Assembly: GCA_964414265.1 (NCBI GenBank)
Contig: CAYPVT010000009.1
Span: 1-23,694 of the forward strand
Direction: 5' to 3'
DNA from: VMEP01 sp964414265
GTDB lineage: Bacteria; Patescibacteriota; Minisyncoccia; Phycocordibacterales; VMEP01
Length of the DNA: 23,694 nt
Part shown: positions 13,175-20,768 of the stretch, piece by piece
How the letters are laid out: every line of letters starts with the position of its first letter
Numbering within the stretch: position 1 is the first letter of the stretch
Translations under genes and position numbers: made by a program
Notes under the pieces: model-generated
Told to the model about the DNA's origin: nothing
Databases searched by the model: none
The model's input: only the letters and a program-made list of their open reading frames with translations

Positions 13175-14116
13175 TTAGTTTTTCCCGTGGAGGTAGATAT
13201 AAATATCCTCTAGCGCTTTAACAGCATCGCCTGCGGCGATATTATTTTGGTGATATAAACCGTCAGTAACATCTCCGGCTGCCCAGATACCTAAAGTTTT
13301 AGTGCGTTGATTTCTTGGGTCAACAACAATATTTTTACGTTCGTTTAGTTCAACAAGCCCGTCTACCAATTCGGTATTTGGCACTTGTCCGATTTCAACA
13401 AAGATTCCGTCAGTTTTCATTGTGTGTTCTTCTCCGGTTTTTATATCGCGATAGGTTAGTGATTCTGCAAAATCGTTTCCATCAACACGGATAGTTTCAG
13501 CGTTTGAAATTACTTTTGTTTTTTCATTTTTTAAAACGGCGTCCACTGTGCCGGGATCAGCTTTGTTGAAATCATTTCCACGGTTTAACAAAGTGACACT
13601 TTTACAATAGGCGAGAAGTTGAGCGGCTGATTCAAACCCAGCATTTCCGGCGCCAATAACAATCACGTCTTTGTCGGCATAAAGAGGTCCGTCACAAGAA
13701 GCACAATAGGTAATACCGTTATGTTCAAATTTGTCGGCGTTTATAGCTTCTAGCTTTCTTCTTGCGCTACCTGTTGTAATAAGAACGGCGCGCCCTGAAA
13801 AACTTTTACCACTCGCTGTTTTGATAGAAAAATTTTCACCGTCTTTTTCTACTTTAGTGATATTTTCCCCATCTTTGAGTTCAAGGACATCATCAGCGTA
13901 AGCCTTTAGGTGTTTCTTAAAATTTTCCGCAAGCTCAATTCCGGAGATTGAAGGTGTGCCTATCCAGTTATGAATATCAGGAGAAACAACAGATTGACCG
14001 CCGAAGTCGTTTGTTAGAAGGAGTGTTTTTAAACGCTTGCGCGCAGCATAAATACCAGCGGCGCTTCCTGCTGGACCACCGCCTATTATAACGAGGTCAT
14101 AAGAAGAAGGTGTCAT
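13175..14116 (-). CDS. Thioredoxin reductase-like flavoprotein (TrxB/AhpF type)
   Basis: An FAD-dependent disulfide reductase of 313 residues. The N-terminal FAD motif G12-G-G-P-A-G17, the redox pair C138-A-S-C141 in Y-C-A-S-C-D-G-P, a nucleotide-binding motif G155-A-G-N-A-G160 and the C-terminal A-A-G-D-V-T-D-G-L-Y-H-Q block are all present. The NADPH-specifying H-R-R-x-x-x-R is missing: after the second strand it reads L-L-N-R-G-N-D. Together with G-I-F-V-E-I-G-x-V-P-N-T this is closer to the C-terminal part of AhpF, which uses NADH. No thioredoxin gene is in view. It starts 3 bases after the ftsZ stop, so it is coupled to cell-division genes. Confidence 0.88.
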   Translation of the reverse strand: MTPSSYDLVIIGGGPAGSAAGIYAARKRLKTLLLTNDFGGQSVVSPDIHNWIGTPSISGIELAENFKKHLKAYADDVLELKDGENITKVEKDGENFSIKTASGKSFSGRAVLITTGSARRKLEAINADKFEHNGITYCASCDGPLYADKDVIVIGAGNAGFESAAQLLAYCKSVTLLNRGNDFNKADPGTVDAVLKNEKTKVISNAETIRVDGNDFAESLTYRDIKTGEEHTMKTDGIFVEIGQVPNTELVDGLVELNERKNIVVDPRNQRTKTLGIWAAGDVTDGLYHQNNIAAGDAVKALEDIYIYLHGKN

Positions 14117-14119
14117 TAA

Positions 14120-15298
14120 TTATTTTTGTTTTGAACGTCGTAAGAAAGCTGGAACAGCACCCCAGTCGTCGTCTTCGTCTTTTTCTTCTTTTTTCACTTC
14201 CTTTTGGTCTTTAGTATCTTTTAGTTGTTCTGTTTTTACAGGTTCGTTTGTGGTATTTGCAACAGGAGAACTAACTGTTGGTGTTCCTTCTTTTTTCTCG
14301 TCTTTTGGAGAGAACTGAAAGAGGGATGGTTTCCTTGGTAGGGATGTTGGGAAGCCTGTTGCGATAACAGTGATTCTTACTTCATCTTTCTTTAATCTTT
14401 CGTCGCGGATTGCGCCAAAGATAACCTTCGCATCTTTGTCTATTGCTTCAGTAATAACTTTTGCTGCTTCCTGAACTTCATGCATTGTGAGGTCGTCTCC
14501 ACCTGCGATAGCGAATAGAACACCCTTTGCTCCTTCAATAGATATTTCAAGAAGAGGAGAATTAATAGCGGCAACAGCTGCTTTTTCAGCGCGCTTTTCA
14601 CCAGTTGCTCGTCCGATACCCATAAGTGCCGAACCAGCGTCTGCCATAACTGCGCGAATATCAGCGAAGTCAACATTGATGATTCCAGGAATAGTAATGA
14701 GTTCAGAGATTCCTTCAACGGCCTGGCGTAATATCTCATCACACATAGCGAAAGAATCCTTAAGGCTTGTGTCTTTTCCAACAGCGGCGAGTAAGCGGTC
14801 GTTTGGAACAACAATAAGGGCATCAACTTCTTTTTCAAGCTCTTCAAGACCTTTTTCCGCTAAACGCATTCTTTGGTTTCCTTCAAAAAAGAACGGCTTG
14901 GTCACAACAGCAACAGTGAGGATTCCTTGCTCTTTAGCAATTTTGGCAACAATAGGGGCAGCACCAGTTCCTGTTCCGCCACCCATACCACAAGCAATAA
15001 AAATCATGTCGGCGCCTTTTATAGAATCAACAATTTCATCTTTTGTTTCTTCGGCAGCACGTTTACCAACTTCTGGGTTCATTCCAGATCCGAGCCCTTT
15101 AGTTAGATTTTTACCGATATGAATTTTTTTAGGAGCGAGAGAGTAATGAAGGTCTTGGGTATCTGTATTCATCGCCACGAAATCAACTCCCTTAACTTTT
15201 GAGTTAATCATATGGTTCAAGGCGTTGTTACCTGATCCACCTACACCTAAAACTTTAATTCTGGCGAATGCTTCTATTACTGGATTTATTTTTGGCAT
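14120..15298 (-). CDS. ftsZ: Cell division GTPase FtsZ
   Basis: Tubulin-like GTPase that forms the division ring at midcell. The tubulin signature G106-G-G-T-G-T-G112 is intact. The nucleotide-binding G-V-G-G-S-G-N-N near residue 18 and the T7 loop N-V-D-F-A-D-I near 209 that completes the neighbour's active site are visible. After the globular part (to about 320) comes a charged linker rich in K, E and T, then a conserved tail D-D-D-W-G-A-V-P-A-F-L-R-R at 376-388, the likely anchor site for FtsA. The length of 392 is normal. It has no SD. The leader of about 50 bases carries a small hairpin, GGTCT-CAGAA-AGACC. Confidence 0.97.
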   Translation of the reverse strand: MPKINPVIEAFARIKVLGVGGSGNNALNHMINSKVKGVDFVAMNTDTQDLHYSLAPKKIHIGKNLTKGLGSGMNPEVGKRAAEETKDEIVDSIKGADMIFIACGMGGGTGTGAAPIVAKIAKEQGILTVAVVTKPFFFEGNQRMRLAEKGLEELEKEVDALIVVPNDRLLAAVGKDTSLKDSFAMCDEILRQAVEGISELITIPGIINVDFADIRAVMADAGSALMGIGRATGEKRAEKAAVAAINSPLLEISIEGAKGVLFAIAGGDDLTMHEVQEAAKVITEAIDKDAKVIFGAIRDERLKKDEVRITVIATGFPTSLPRKPSLFQFSPKDEKKEGTPTVSSPVANTTNEPVKTEQLKDTKDQKEVKKEEKDEDDDWGAVPAFLRRSKQK

Positions 15299-15355
15299 AA
15301 TTTTTCTTTAAGGTCTTTCTGAGACCCTCCCTAATTGCTTATTAAAAGTTTTATC

Positions 15356-15361
15356 ATCATA
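15356..15361 (-). promoter_or_regulatory. Putative extended -10 promoter for ftsZ
   Basis: TGT-TATGAT on the minus strand lies 58 bases upstream of the ftsZ ATG in the 157-base ftsA-ftsZ gap. There is no convincing -35. It would give ftsZ-trxB their own transcript in addition to readthrough from ftsA. Confidence 0.4.
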
Positions 15362-15455
15362 ACAGATAAATCTTAAAAAAAGAAAGGTTGTTTTTTGGGA
15401 CATTATCCTTAAAAATACGCATAAAACTGGGGAAACAACAGTACCACTAGGCGGT

Positions 15456-16616
15456 TTACGGCAGAAGGCTTTTTATAAAATCTTTTGCGCCAGAAGAAAT
15501 ATCACCCCACATGCTAGCCTCTTTTTCGTGGTCATCTTTTCCGAGTACACATAGTCCATAGGAAACAAACCAAGTAGAATCAAGCATCCTTGGTTTACCA
15601 GAACTCATATCTACAACCTCTTTTCCAAGGACTTTAACAGGAAGAGCAAGGGAAGCTCTCGCTAAATCTTCAACCGTTGCGATACCAGACCCACCTCCGG
15701 TGATAAAGATACCAGCGGGTAAAAGACCACTTCGCCCGATTTTTTTAAGATGATTATCAATTAGTTCAAAGATGTCGGTTAGACGAGCTTCGATAATTTC
15801 TTCAAGACGCTTACGCGGGTATTGTTCTCGTTTATCACCACGTTTGATAACCTCAGCTTCTTCAAGTGATACACGTAAACCTAAAGCAATGTCGCTTGTT
15901 ATGTCAGTTGAGCCAATTTGGAAAACATGAAGTGAGATTGGAACATCGTTTTCAAAAACTATTAAAGAAACTGTTTCTGCCCCAATGTTTACAATTGCGC
16001 AACCAACTGTTTTTTGTCTTTTGTTGACGGCAACATAACTTGCAGCAAGTGGGGAAGCGACCACTTCAATAACTTGGATACCAGCGTCTTCGACCGCCGA
16101 AACCATATCCTCCATGTGTTGTTTTAAACAAGTAATGAAAAGTATTTTTACTTCAAGCTTCAATCCTTTCATCCCTACTGCTCGGCCATGTACGTCTTTC
16201 CCGTCGATTTTAAAGCCAATCGGAATTGTTTGTATTATTTTTTTATTATTTAGCCCACCTAAATTTTTTCTGCTTTCATCAATTGCCTTAGTGATATCAC
16301 CCTCGGAAACTTCGCTGTCTCCTCGCGATATTACGGCGCTACCGGAAGATAACGTTGAATCAAGACTAATCCCACCTAAAGACAAAAATGCTCTCTTAAT
16401 GGTGATATGAGAATTTTTTTCTGCTTCTTTTATTGCTTTTTCAATAGATTTTGTCGCTTCTTCTGGTTGGATAATATAACCATGTCTTAATCCGCGAGAC
16501 TCAGCGACTCCCGTCCCGATTATTCTTGGTATTTCTACGTTAGGAAAACACTCCGCGACCACAACGCGGACAAGAGAAGTTCCAACATCAATGCCAACAA
16601 CTATTTTTCTCGCCAT
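15456..16616 (-). CDS. ftsA: Cell division protein FtsA
   Basis: Actin-like ATPase that ties FtsZ filaments to the membrane. The N-terminal V-V-G-I-D-V-G-T-S is the phosphate-1 loop. V-N-I-G-A-E-T near residue 216 is phosphate-2, and I-F-I-T-G-G-G-S-G near 305 is the adenosine motif. The 1C-type insert (about 80-165) is present. The C-terminus A-K-D-F-I-K-S-L-L-P is a short amphipathic helix suited to membrane binding. The length of 386 is normal for FtsA. It stands 57 bases downstream of ybeY. That gap holds TTAACA and TATTAT boxes on the minus strand (16673-16668 and 16652-16647), but their 15-base spacing is poor. No SD. Confidence 0.94.
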   Translation of the reverse strand: MARKIVVGIDVGTSLVRVVVAECFPNVEIPRIIGTGVAESRGLRHGYIIQPEEATKSIEKAIKEAEKNSHITIKRAFLSLGGISLDSTLSSGSAVISRGDSEVSEGDITKAIDESRKNLGGLNNKKIIQTIPIGFKIDGKDVHGRAVGMKGLKLEVKILFITCLKQHMEDMVSAVEDAGIQVIEVVASPLAASYVAVNKRQKTVGCAIVNIGAETVSLIVFENDVPISLHVFQIGSTDITSDIALGLRVSLEEAEVIKRGDKREQYPRKRLEEIIEARLTDIFELIDNHLKKIGRSGLLPAGIFITGGGSGIATVEDLARASLALPVKVLGKEVVDMSSGKPRMLDSTWFVSYGLCVLGKDDHEKEASMWGDISSGAKDFIKSLLP

Positions 16617-16673
16617 GAGCTTAAAAATTAAGCAGTGAGAGATTAAATAATATGAGCTTTCCTTAGTTGTTAA

Positions 16674-17072
16674 TTAAAGCAAACCGAATTTTTTCATCAC
16701 CGCCCTTTCTTTAGCTTCCATTGTACTACTATGGTTCATTCCTTTCAAATGAAGCATGGCGTGGATAACTAGATGACCGACAAAATTTAGATAACTTGTT
16801 TTGAAAAGGGGAGCATCTTTGCGGGCAGTTTTTAAAGAGATGATTATTTCTCCGTCATTCTTGTCGTAAGCAAAGGAAAGAACGTTTGTTGGTTTGTTTT
16901 TGTTGCGATGTTTTTTATTTAATTCCTGCGACTTAGTTGGGCTTACAAAGACAACAGAAAGATTGTAATTTTTTCCTAGAACTGAATTTTTCAACGCCAC
17001 AAAAGGCAAGCTTGGGAGCTTGCCTTTTGTTTGTCTTATTACTGAAATATTATTTTCCTCTATGATTTTCAC
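16674..17072 (-). CDS. ybeY: Endoribonuclease YbeY
   Basis: Zinc-dependent endoribonuclease involved in 16S rRNA 3' end maturation and ribosome quality control. The metal motif H104-x3-H108-x5-H114 is intact (H-A-M-L-H-L-K-G-M-N-H), with M-N-H in place of the usual Y-D-H. N-K-P-T-N-V-L-S-F near residue 58 is the other family block. At 132 residues it is slightly short. The ATG overlaps the rpsU stop as ATGA, so translation is coupled to S21. Residues 15-25 are encoded by a perfect 14-bp inverted repeat that looks like a hairpin insert. Confidence 0.93.
   Translation of the reverse strand: MKIIEENNISVIRQTKGKLPSLPFVALKNSVLGKNYNLSVVFVSPTKSQELNKKHRNKNKPTNVLSFAYDKNDGEIIISLKTARKDAPLFKTSYLNFVGHLVIHAMLHLKGMNHSSTMEAKERAVMKKFGLL
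16999..17030. repeat. Perfect 14-bp inverted repeat in the ybeY coding sequence
   Basis: ACAAAAGGCAAGCT-TGGG-AGCTTGCCTTTTGT, 32 bases in all. It lies 39-70 bases downstream of the rpsU stop and is in frame in ybeY. On the minus strand the stem ends in CCTTTTGT, a short T run, so it could act as a partial terminator between rpsU and ybeY-ftsA. Confidence 0.75.
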
Positions 17073-17317
17073 CTGTATGATCGCTTCTTTTTTTCAGGTA
17101 ATTTACCAAGTTTTTTTAGTCTTTCGTATTCAGCTCGGCGTCCAATTACCACTAAAGCGCTTCTTTTCTTTCCTAGTTTTGTTTTCTCGCGTTGGCGGTA
17201 TCTTAGACTTCTAACTCTTCGCAAAACGCCAGATTCCTGGACACGCTTAGTAAAGCGACGCAAAAGATTTGTGCCGTTTTCGTTATTATTCTTAGTGACT
17301 TCAACGTTTACTCCCAT
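17069..17317 (-). CDS. rpsU: Small ribosomal subunit protein bS21
   Basis: A 30S subunit protein that sits near the anti-SD end of 16S rRNA and helps translation initiation. The 82-residue product begins M-G-V-N-V-E-V-T-K, then shows the S21 core N-L-L-R-R-F-T-K-R-V-Q-E-S-G-V-L with a basic second half (K-R-R-S-R type). It is somewhat longer than the 71 residues of E. coli. I choose the ATG at 17317; a GTG at 17335 lies upstream in frame but inside an inverted repeat. The sequence AGGA nine bases before the ATG is a weak SD. The gene is 46 bases downstream of hisS and overlaps ybeY. Confidence 0.9.
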   Translation of the reverse strand: MGVNVEVTKNNNENGTNLLRRFTKRVQESGVLRRVRSLRYRQREKTKLGKKRSALVVIGRRAEYERLKKLGKLPEKKKRSYR

Positions 17318-17326
17318 GAAGGCAAA

Positions 17327-17341
17327 TCCTATCACATAGGA
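17327..17341 (-). promoter_or_regulatory. Inverted repeat covering the rpsU SD-like AGGA
   Basis: TCCTAT-GTG-ATAGGA on the minus strand, ending nine bases before the rpsU ATG. The 3' arm contains the only SD-like AGGA, so folding would hide it. The loop is only three bases. Confidence 0.4.
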
Positions 17342-17363
17342 TGAAAGTGAGCAAGGCTTTAAA

Positions 17364-18725
17364 TTAGCGGTCTTTTATCTTCTTTATGTAGTCTGTAAGT
17401 TCGTCTATTTTCACTGTGTCTTGTGAGCGGGTGGCCATGTCACGAACAATAACTGTGCCTTCAAGCGCTTCTTTTTGGCCGAAAATGACAGTGTAAGGGA
17501 CTTCGAGTCGTTCAGCTGTTGCAAGTTGGGCGGAAAGGTTGTCTTTGGCTAAGGTTTGAGCCATAGGAATTCTTGCTTTGCGGAGTATTTCTACGATGGC
17601 GAGGCTTTTTAGTTTTGCTTCAAAACCAAGCTGGATGAAACAGACTTTCGGTTTTTTAATGATACGTGGGGAGAGTGGTTTGTGATGTTTGGACATAATA
17701 ATTCTATCCACTCCAATACTTCCGCCGATAGATGGAACATCTTTTTTAGAACCAAGAAGTTTTCCAAGATAATCATATCTTCCGCCACCAGCAAGTGAAA
17801 GTGGTTGTCGTTCGATAACATCTATTTTTTCTTCAGTTATTACTTCTCCGTTTTCTCCGACAACAGGAACTTCTTCCTCTGGTATTTCCAAAAACTCAAA
17901 AACAGTTTTTGTGTAGTAACTCAAGCCACGAACAAGATTGTGATTAACGCGATAAGGAATACCCATCTCTTCTAAATATTCAAGTACTTCTTTGAAGTGC
18001 GATTTACAGGAGCTACAAAGGAAGCTCATTGAGTTTGGTGCAGATTCTTTTATAACTGCGCATTTTTCATTTTTACAATCAAGTAAACGAAGAGGATTGG
18101 TTTTTAGTCGGTCGCGACAATTTCCACAAATATTATCTAAATGTTTTTTATAATAATTTGTGAGCTCTCGAATGTATGCTGGGCGACAATCTTTGTCTCC
18201 AATACTATTTATATCAAGAGAAATTTTTTCAATACCAGCTTCGCTTAGAATAGTGGAAAGCGTTTTGATAACAATCGCATCAGCAATACTTTTTTGAGTT
18301 CCTAATATTTCTAAACTAAATTGGCGTAATTCACGCAAGCGTCCTTTTTGTGGGTTGTCGTGTCTAAAATATGGACCGTAAGAATAGAGCATTACCGGCT
18401 GTGGTAGTGCTTGCATTCCGTTTTCAATATAGGCGCGCATAACTCCGGCGGTTCCTTCTGGACGCATTGCCAAATGGTCGCCACCCTTTGTTTTTAAGGT
18501 GTACATCTCTTTATCAATAATATCGGTGCCTTCGCCGATACCTGAAGTAAAGACCTCTTCTTTTTCAAGAATAGGAGTTTCTATTGGCTTGAACCCATAA
18601 TAGATAGCAATTTCTTGCGCTTTTTCAAAAAACCCTTGGTACTGATAATATTCATCGTCTACAATATCGCGCATTCCTTTCGGTGCGTTTAAGGATTCTT
18701 TATTTTGTTTTTTTTCTTGGTTCAT
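17364..18725 (-). CDS. hisS: Histidine--tRNA ligase
   Basis: A class II synthetase that charges tRNA-His. The N-terminal G-M-R-D-I, motif 2 region Y-S-Y-G-P-Y-F-R-H-D-N-P-Q-K-G-R-L-R-E-L-R-Q-F, the histidine A-loop L-A-G-G-G-R-Y-D and motif 3 G-G-S-I-G-V-D-R-I are all visible. An insertion domain carries C-G-N-C, C-K-N-E-K-C and C-S-S-C, a probable zinc site. The C-terminal anticodon-binding domain follows (V-C-F-I-Q-L-G onward). The length of 453 is slightly long. It starts 4 bases after the lepB stop with no SD. Confidence 0.96.
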   Translation of the reverse strand: MNQEKKQNKESLNAPKGMRDIVDDEYYQYQGFFEKAQEIAIYYGFKPIETPILEKEEVFTSGIGEGTDIIDKEMYTLKTKGGDHLAMRPEGTAGVMRAYIENGMQALPQPVMLYSYGPYFRHDNPQKGRLRELRQFSLEILGTQKSIADAIVIKTLSTILSEAGIEKISLDINSIGDKDCRPAYIRELTNYYKKHLDNICGNCRDRLKTNPLRLLDCKNEKCAVIKESAPNSMSFLCSSCKSHFKEVLEYLEEMGIPYRVNHNLVRGLSYYTKTVFEFLEIPEEEVPVVGENGEVITEEKIDVIERQPLSLAGGGRYDYLGKLLGSKKDVPSIGGSIGVDRIIMSKHHKPLSPRIIKKPKVCFIQLGFEAKLKSLAIVEILRKARIPMAQTLAKDNLSAQLATAERLEVPYTVIFGQKEALEGTVIVRDMATRSQDTVKIDELTDYIKKIKDR

Positions 18726-18729
18726 ATTT

Positions 18730-19323
18730 TTATTTAATTCTACCTGGGTAATAGGAGATACGGGTTGGTGGAAAAAGCCGGAGAAGAGCTTCTCCGATTA
18801 TTGCATCGCGTCTCACTGGCCCGACTATTCTTGAGTCGAGCGAGACCGAGCGATTATCTCCCATAACAAAGTACTGATCATTTCCAAGTGTTGCCTCGAA
18901 GTCACCTGTTTTGATGTTTATTAAATAAGGCTCAGAAATAATTAACCCGTCAGGGTTTTCTTTGTTTATTACAGTAAGAACATTATTTTTATAACGCAAA
19001 GTTTCTCCTGGCAATCCCATTATTCGTTTAATTAAATTTTCAGAAGTATTACCTGGTTTTTTGACAATAACGATGTCGCCTCTTTCTGGGTCATTAAAGC
19101 GATATGAAATTTCATCAACGATTAAGTATTCGCCAGTTTCAAATGTTGGAGACATTGAAACACCTTGGACGATAAATGGCTGGGCAATAAAGTATCGGAA
19201 CGGAAGAACGATAAGTGCGGCGATAATTGCAAAACGGAAAAGTTCTCCCCAGAGTGACTCCGAAGGTTTTTCTTTTTCGCTTTCGTTGATAGTCGGTGGC
19301 GTATTTTTTTCCCACTCAGTCAT
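18730..19323 (-). CDS. lepB: Signal peptidase I
   Basis: Membrane-bound serine protease that cuts signal peptides outside the membrane. From the ATG at 19323 it has 197 residues: a polar N-terminus, one membrane helix at about 30-48, then box B G-V-S56-M-S-P-T with the nucleophile. Box D is L-I-K99-R-I-M-G-L-P-G-E with the general base, and box E is G-D-N-R-S-V-S-L-D-S-R. The chosen ATG is preferred over a GTG at 19362 because the latter would lie inside the predicted promoter. That promoter would put the transcript start about five bases before the ATG, so the message may be nearly leaderless. It is first in the lepB-hisS-rpsU-ybeY cluster. Confidence 0.94.
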   Translation of the reverse strand: MTEWEKNTPPTINESEKEKPSESLWGELFRFAIIAALIVLPFRYFIAQPFIVQGVSMSPTFETGEYLIVDEISYRFNDPERGDIVIVKKPGNTSENLIKRIMGLPGETLRYKNNVLTVINKENPDGLIISEPYLINIKTGDFEATLGNDQYFVMGDNRSVSLDSRIVGPVRRDAIIGEALLRLFPPTRISYYPGRIK

Positions 19324-19334
19324 ATTGTTTGCGA

Positions 19335-19364
19335 ATGATACTACGTTTTTGTGTATTGACACAA
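19335..19364 (-). promoter_or_regulatory. Putative promoter of the lepB operon
   Basis: A minus-strand -35 TTGTGT (19364-19359), an 18-base spacer and a -10 TATCAT (19340-19335). The expected start is near 19328, close to the lepB ATG. Confidence 0.5.
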
Positions 19365-19422
19365 GATTTTCTTACGTGCTGTGATATTTTTATTAAAAAT
19401 ATTGTTAATTCATTAAAATGTG

Positions 19423-19456
19423 AAAACCCTGACACGATATTTTGTGTCAGGGTTTT
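19423..19456. terminator. Strong bidirectional terminator after the small secreted-protein gene
   Basis: A 13-bp perfect stem AAAACCCTGACAC / GTGTCAGGGTTTT with an 8-base loop. Its T-rich arms point both ways. On the minus strand the stop codon of the 82-residue gene lies inside the stem (TGA of CCCTGAC). Confidence 0.9.
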
Positions 19457-19695
19457 GTTTGCGCATACGACTTTGATTCGCGCGCCCGCTTGCGGTTGCG
19501 GACTTGGGCGAAAGGAGTTCGTCTCTTGCGTGGCTTTTCGGAAGTTGTTGTTTCCGGATAGCTTTGTTGCGGTGGTTTGAATGTGCCCGAGGGTTGTGTT
19601 TTTGGTGCTTTCTTGGGTGCCGAAACAGGCAACACCTCTCTCAGGCACAGTGCTATTAGGGTTAATACCCTATTACTAAATCGCCAGCTACGCAT
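19447..19695 (-). CDS. Small putative secreted basic protein, unknown function (82 aa)
   Basis: No family recognised. The ATG at 19695 follows TGAGG with an 8-base spacer, a fair SD in a region where core genes have none. The N-terminus M-R-S-W-R-F-S-N-R-V followed by L-T-L-I-A-L-C-L looks like a short signal or anchor sequence. The rest is rich in P, K, R, T and Q with no clear fold (P-K-K-A-P-K-T, K-P-R-K-R-R-T-P). It would be a small exported cationic protein if the signal works, although the hydrophobic core is short and followed by R-E. The coding sequence runs straight into the terminator stem. An overlapping 110-residue frame in the same place lacks an SD and is rejected. Confidence 0.6.
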   Translation of the reverse strand: MRSWRFSNRVLTLIALCLREVLPVSAPKKAPKTQPSGTFKPPQQSYPETTTSEKPRKRRTPFAQVRNRKRARESKSYAQTKP

Positions 19696-19864
19696 AAGGA
19701 TTACCTCATGTGTAATGAACAGAATACTACTATGACATCCTTTTTAGGAAATTGGAATAGTTCGTAGGATTGAGATTGTTTTCTTCAATTAATCTCGGAT
19801 GGTTTATGTGTTTTAGTGAGGAGTTTTAGTTAGCTTGTATTCCGCCCCACGCAAAATATTATAT

Positions 19865-20725
19865 TTATGTTGTGGAAAAAAGACGTCCAGTCACTTCTTT
19901 AATACTTGCAAACACCTTATCGGTTATCGGTACCCCAGAAGTGGTATGGTTTTTCCCAAGAAGAAGCTCGTTTACAATATTTAAATCTTTTTCAAAACGC
20001 GCCACGAGGTCGGTCTTTTTTTGTGTGCGGGTGTAATCTCTAAAAGCTTCAAGTTGTATTTTTATTTCCTTAAGAATTATCGTTTGAATTGGATGGTTCC
20101 CCAATTCTTTATTTCTACGGTTCATCCAAAGTAATCCCAACTCATTAACCCTGTCTATTTCTACCCCAACGACAACTTGTGGAATTTTTTGGAGCCTACC
20201 GGTAAAGTTCTGGCGATCCGAATGGAAATATTTAATTTGCCCAAGATGGTCATTATCAATGTTGTCTTTGATATGTTTTAATTTTTTTTCAACCACAAGG
20301 TTCCCGAAAGTCACATCAACCCCAAGGGCCAGATGTGAAAAACGATTTTCCTCATCGTCAAATTCAATGACCATATCAATACCGTTTCTAATATCATCAA
20401 ATGGCGAAGTTTTTATTACTTCCGCTCGTGGGCCAAACCAATCGCTTAGCTCGCCGTGTTCGCACACAATTGCTTCTAAAATATCCGCATAGTTTTTACT
20501 CGGTTGTTCACCCCAACTTTTTTTTATTCGATCAATTTCAGCTTTATCTTTTTCTATAATATCTTTTCCGTAAAGCCCAGTAAACATTTCCAAATCCACC
20601 TCGTATTTTCCAAGTTTTTCCACTGCTTTGGCATGAGCTTCGGCAACGTTTAAATAGCTTCTTTCAAAGGAGCGCTCTTCCTCGGTGCTTTGATATACAT
20701 ATTGTTCCGGTTTTTCTGTGGACAT
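19865..20725 (-). CDS. Conserved-looking hypothetical protein (286 aa)
   Basis: No function assigned. It appears soluble. The first about 85 residues look helical and charged (A-E-A-H-A-K-A-V-E-K-L). The middle contains F-D-D-I-R-N-G-I-D-M-V-I-E-F and, about 20 residues on, L-G-V-D-V-T-F-G followed by a K-rich helix V-E-K-K-L-K-H-I-K. That layout (D in one strand, then V-D-V in the next) faintly resembles a PD-(D/E)xK nuclease core, but the expected lysine after the second acidic residue is T, so this may be an inactive relative or unrelated. The C-terminal third is again helical. It is divergent from pth, with a 43-base gap. Confidence 0.7.
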   Translation of the reverse strand: MSTEKPEQYVYQSTEEERSFERSYLNVAEAHAKAVEKLGKYEVDLEMFTGLYGKDIIEKDKAEIDRIKKSWGEQPSKNYADILEAIVCEHGELSDWFGPRAEVIKTSPFDDIRNGIDMVIEFDDEENRFSHLALGVDVTFGNLVVEKKLKHIKDNIDNDHLGQIKYFHSDRQNFTGRLQKIPQVVVGVEIDRVNELGLLWMNRRNKELGNHPIQTIILKEIKIQLEAFRDYTRTQKKTDLVARFEKDLNIVNELLLGKNHTTSGVPITDKVFASIKEVTGRLFSTT

Positions 20726-20768
20726 GTTTTTAATCGTTGATTTTTATAGTATCATTACCAATATTCTT

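Noticed and set aside
14487..15122. 211-codon open frame on the plus strand
   Set aside because: Antisense shadow of ftsZ; no SD and serine/isoleucine-rich content typical of a reversed gene.
17327..17335. GTG start for rpsU at 17335
   Set aside because: It adds six residues unlike S21 and lies inside the inverted repeat; the ATG at 17317 matches the usual N-terminus and has AGGA upstream.
19316..19648. 110-codon open frame on the minus strand
   Set aside because: It overlaps the 82-residue SD-led frame, passes through the strong terminator at 19423-19456 and into the lepB promoter.
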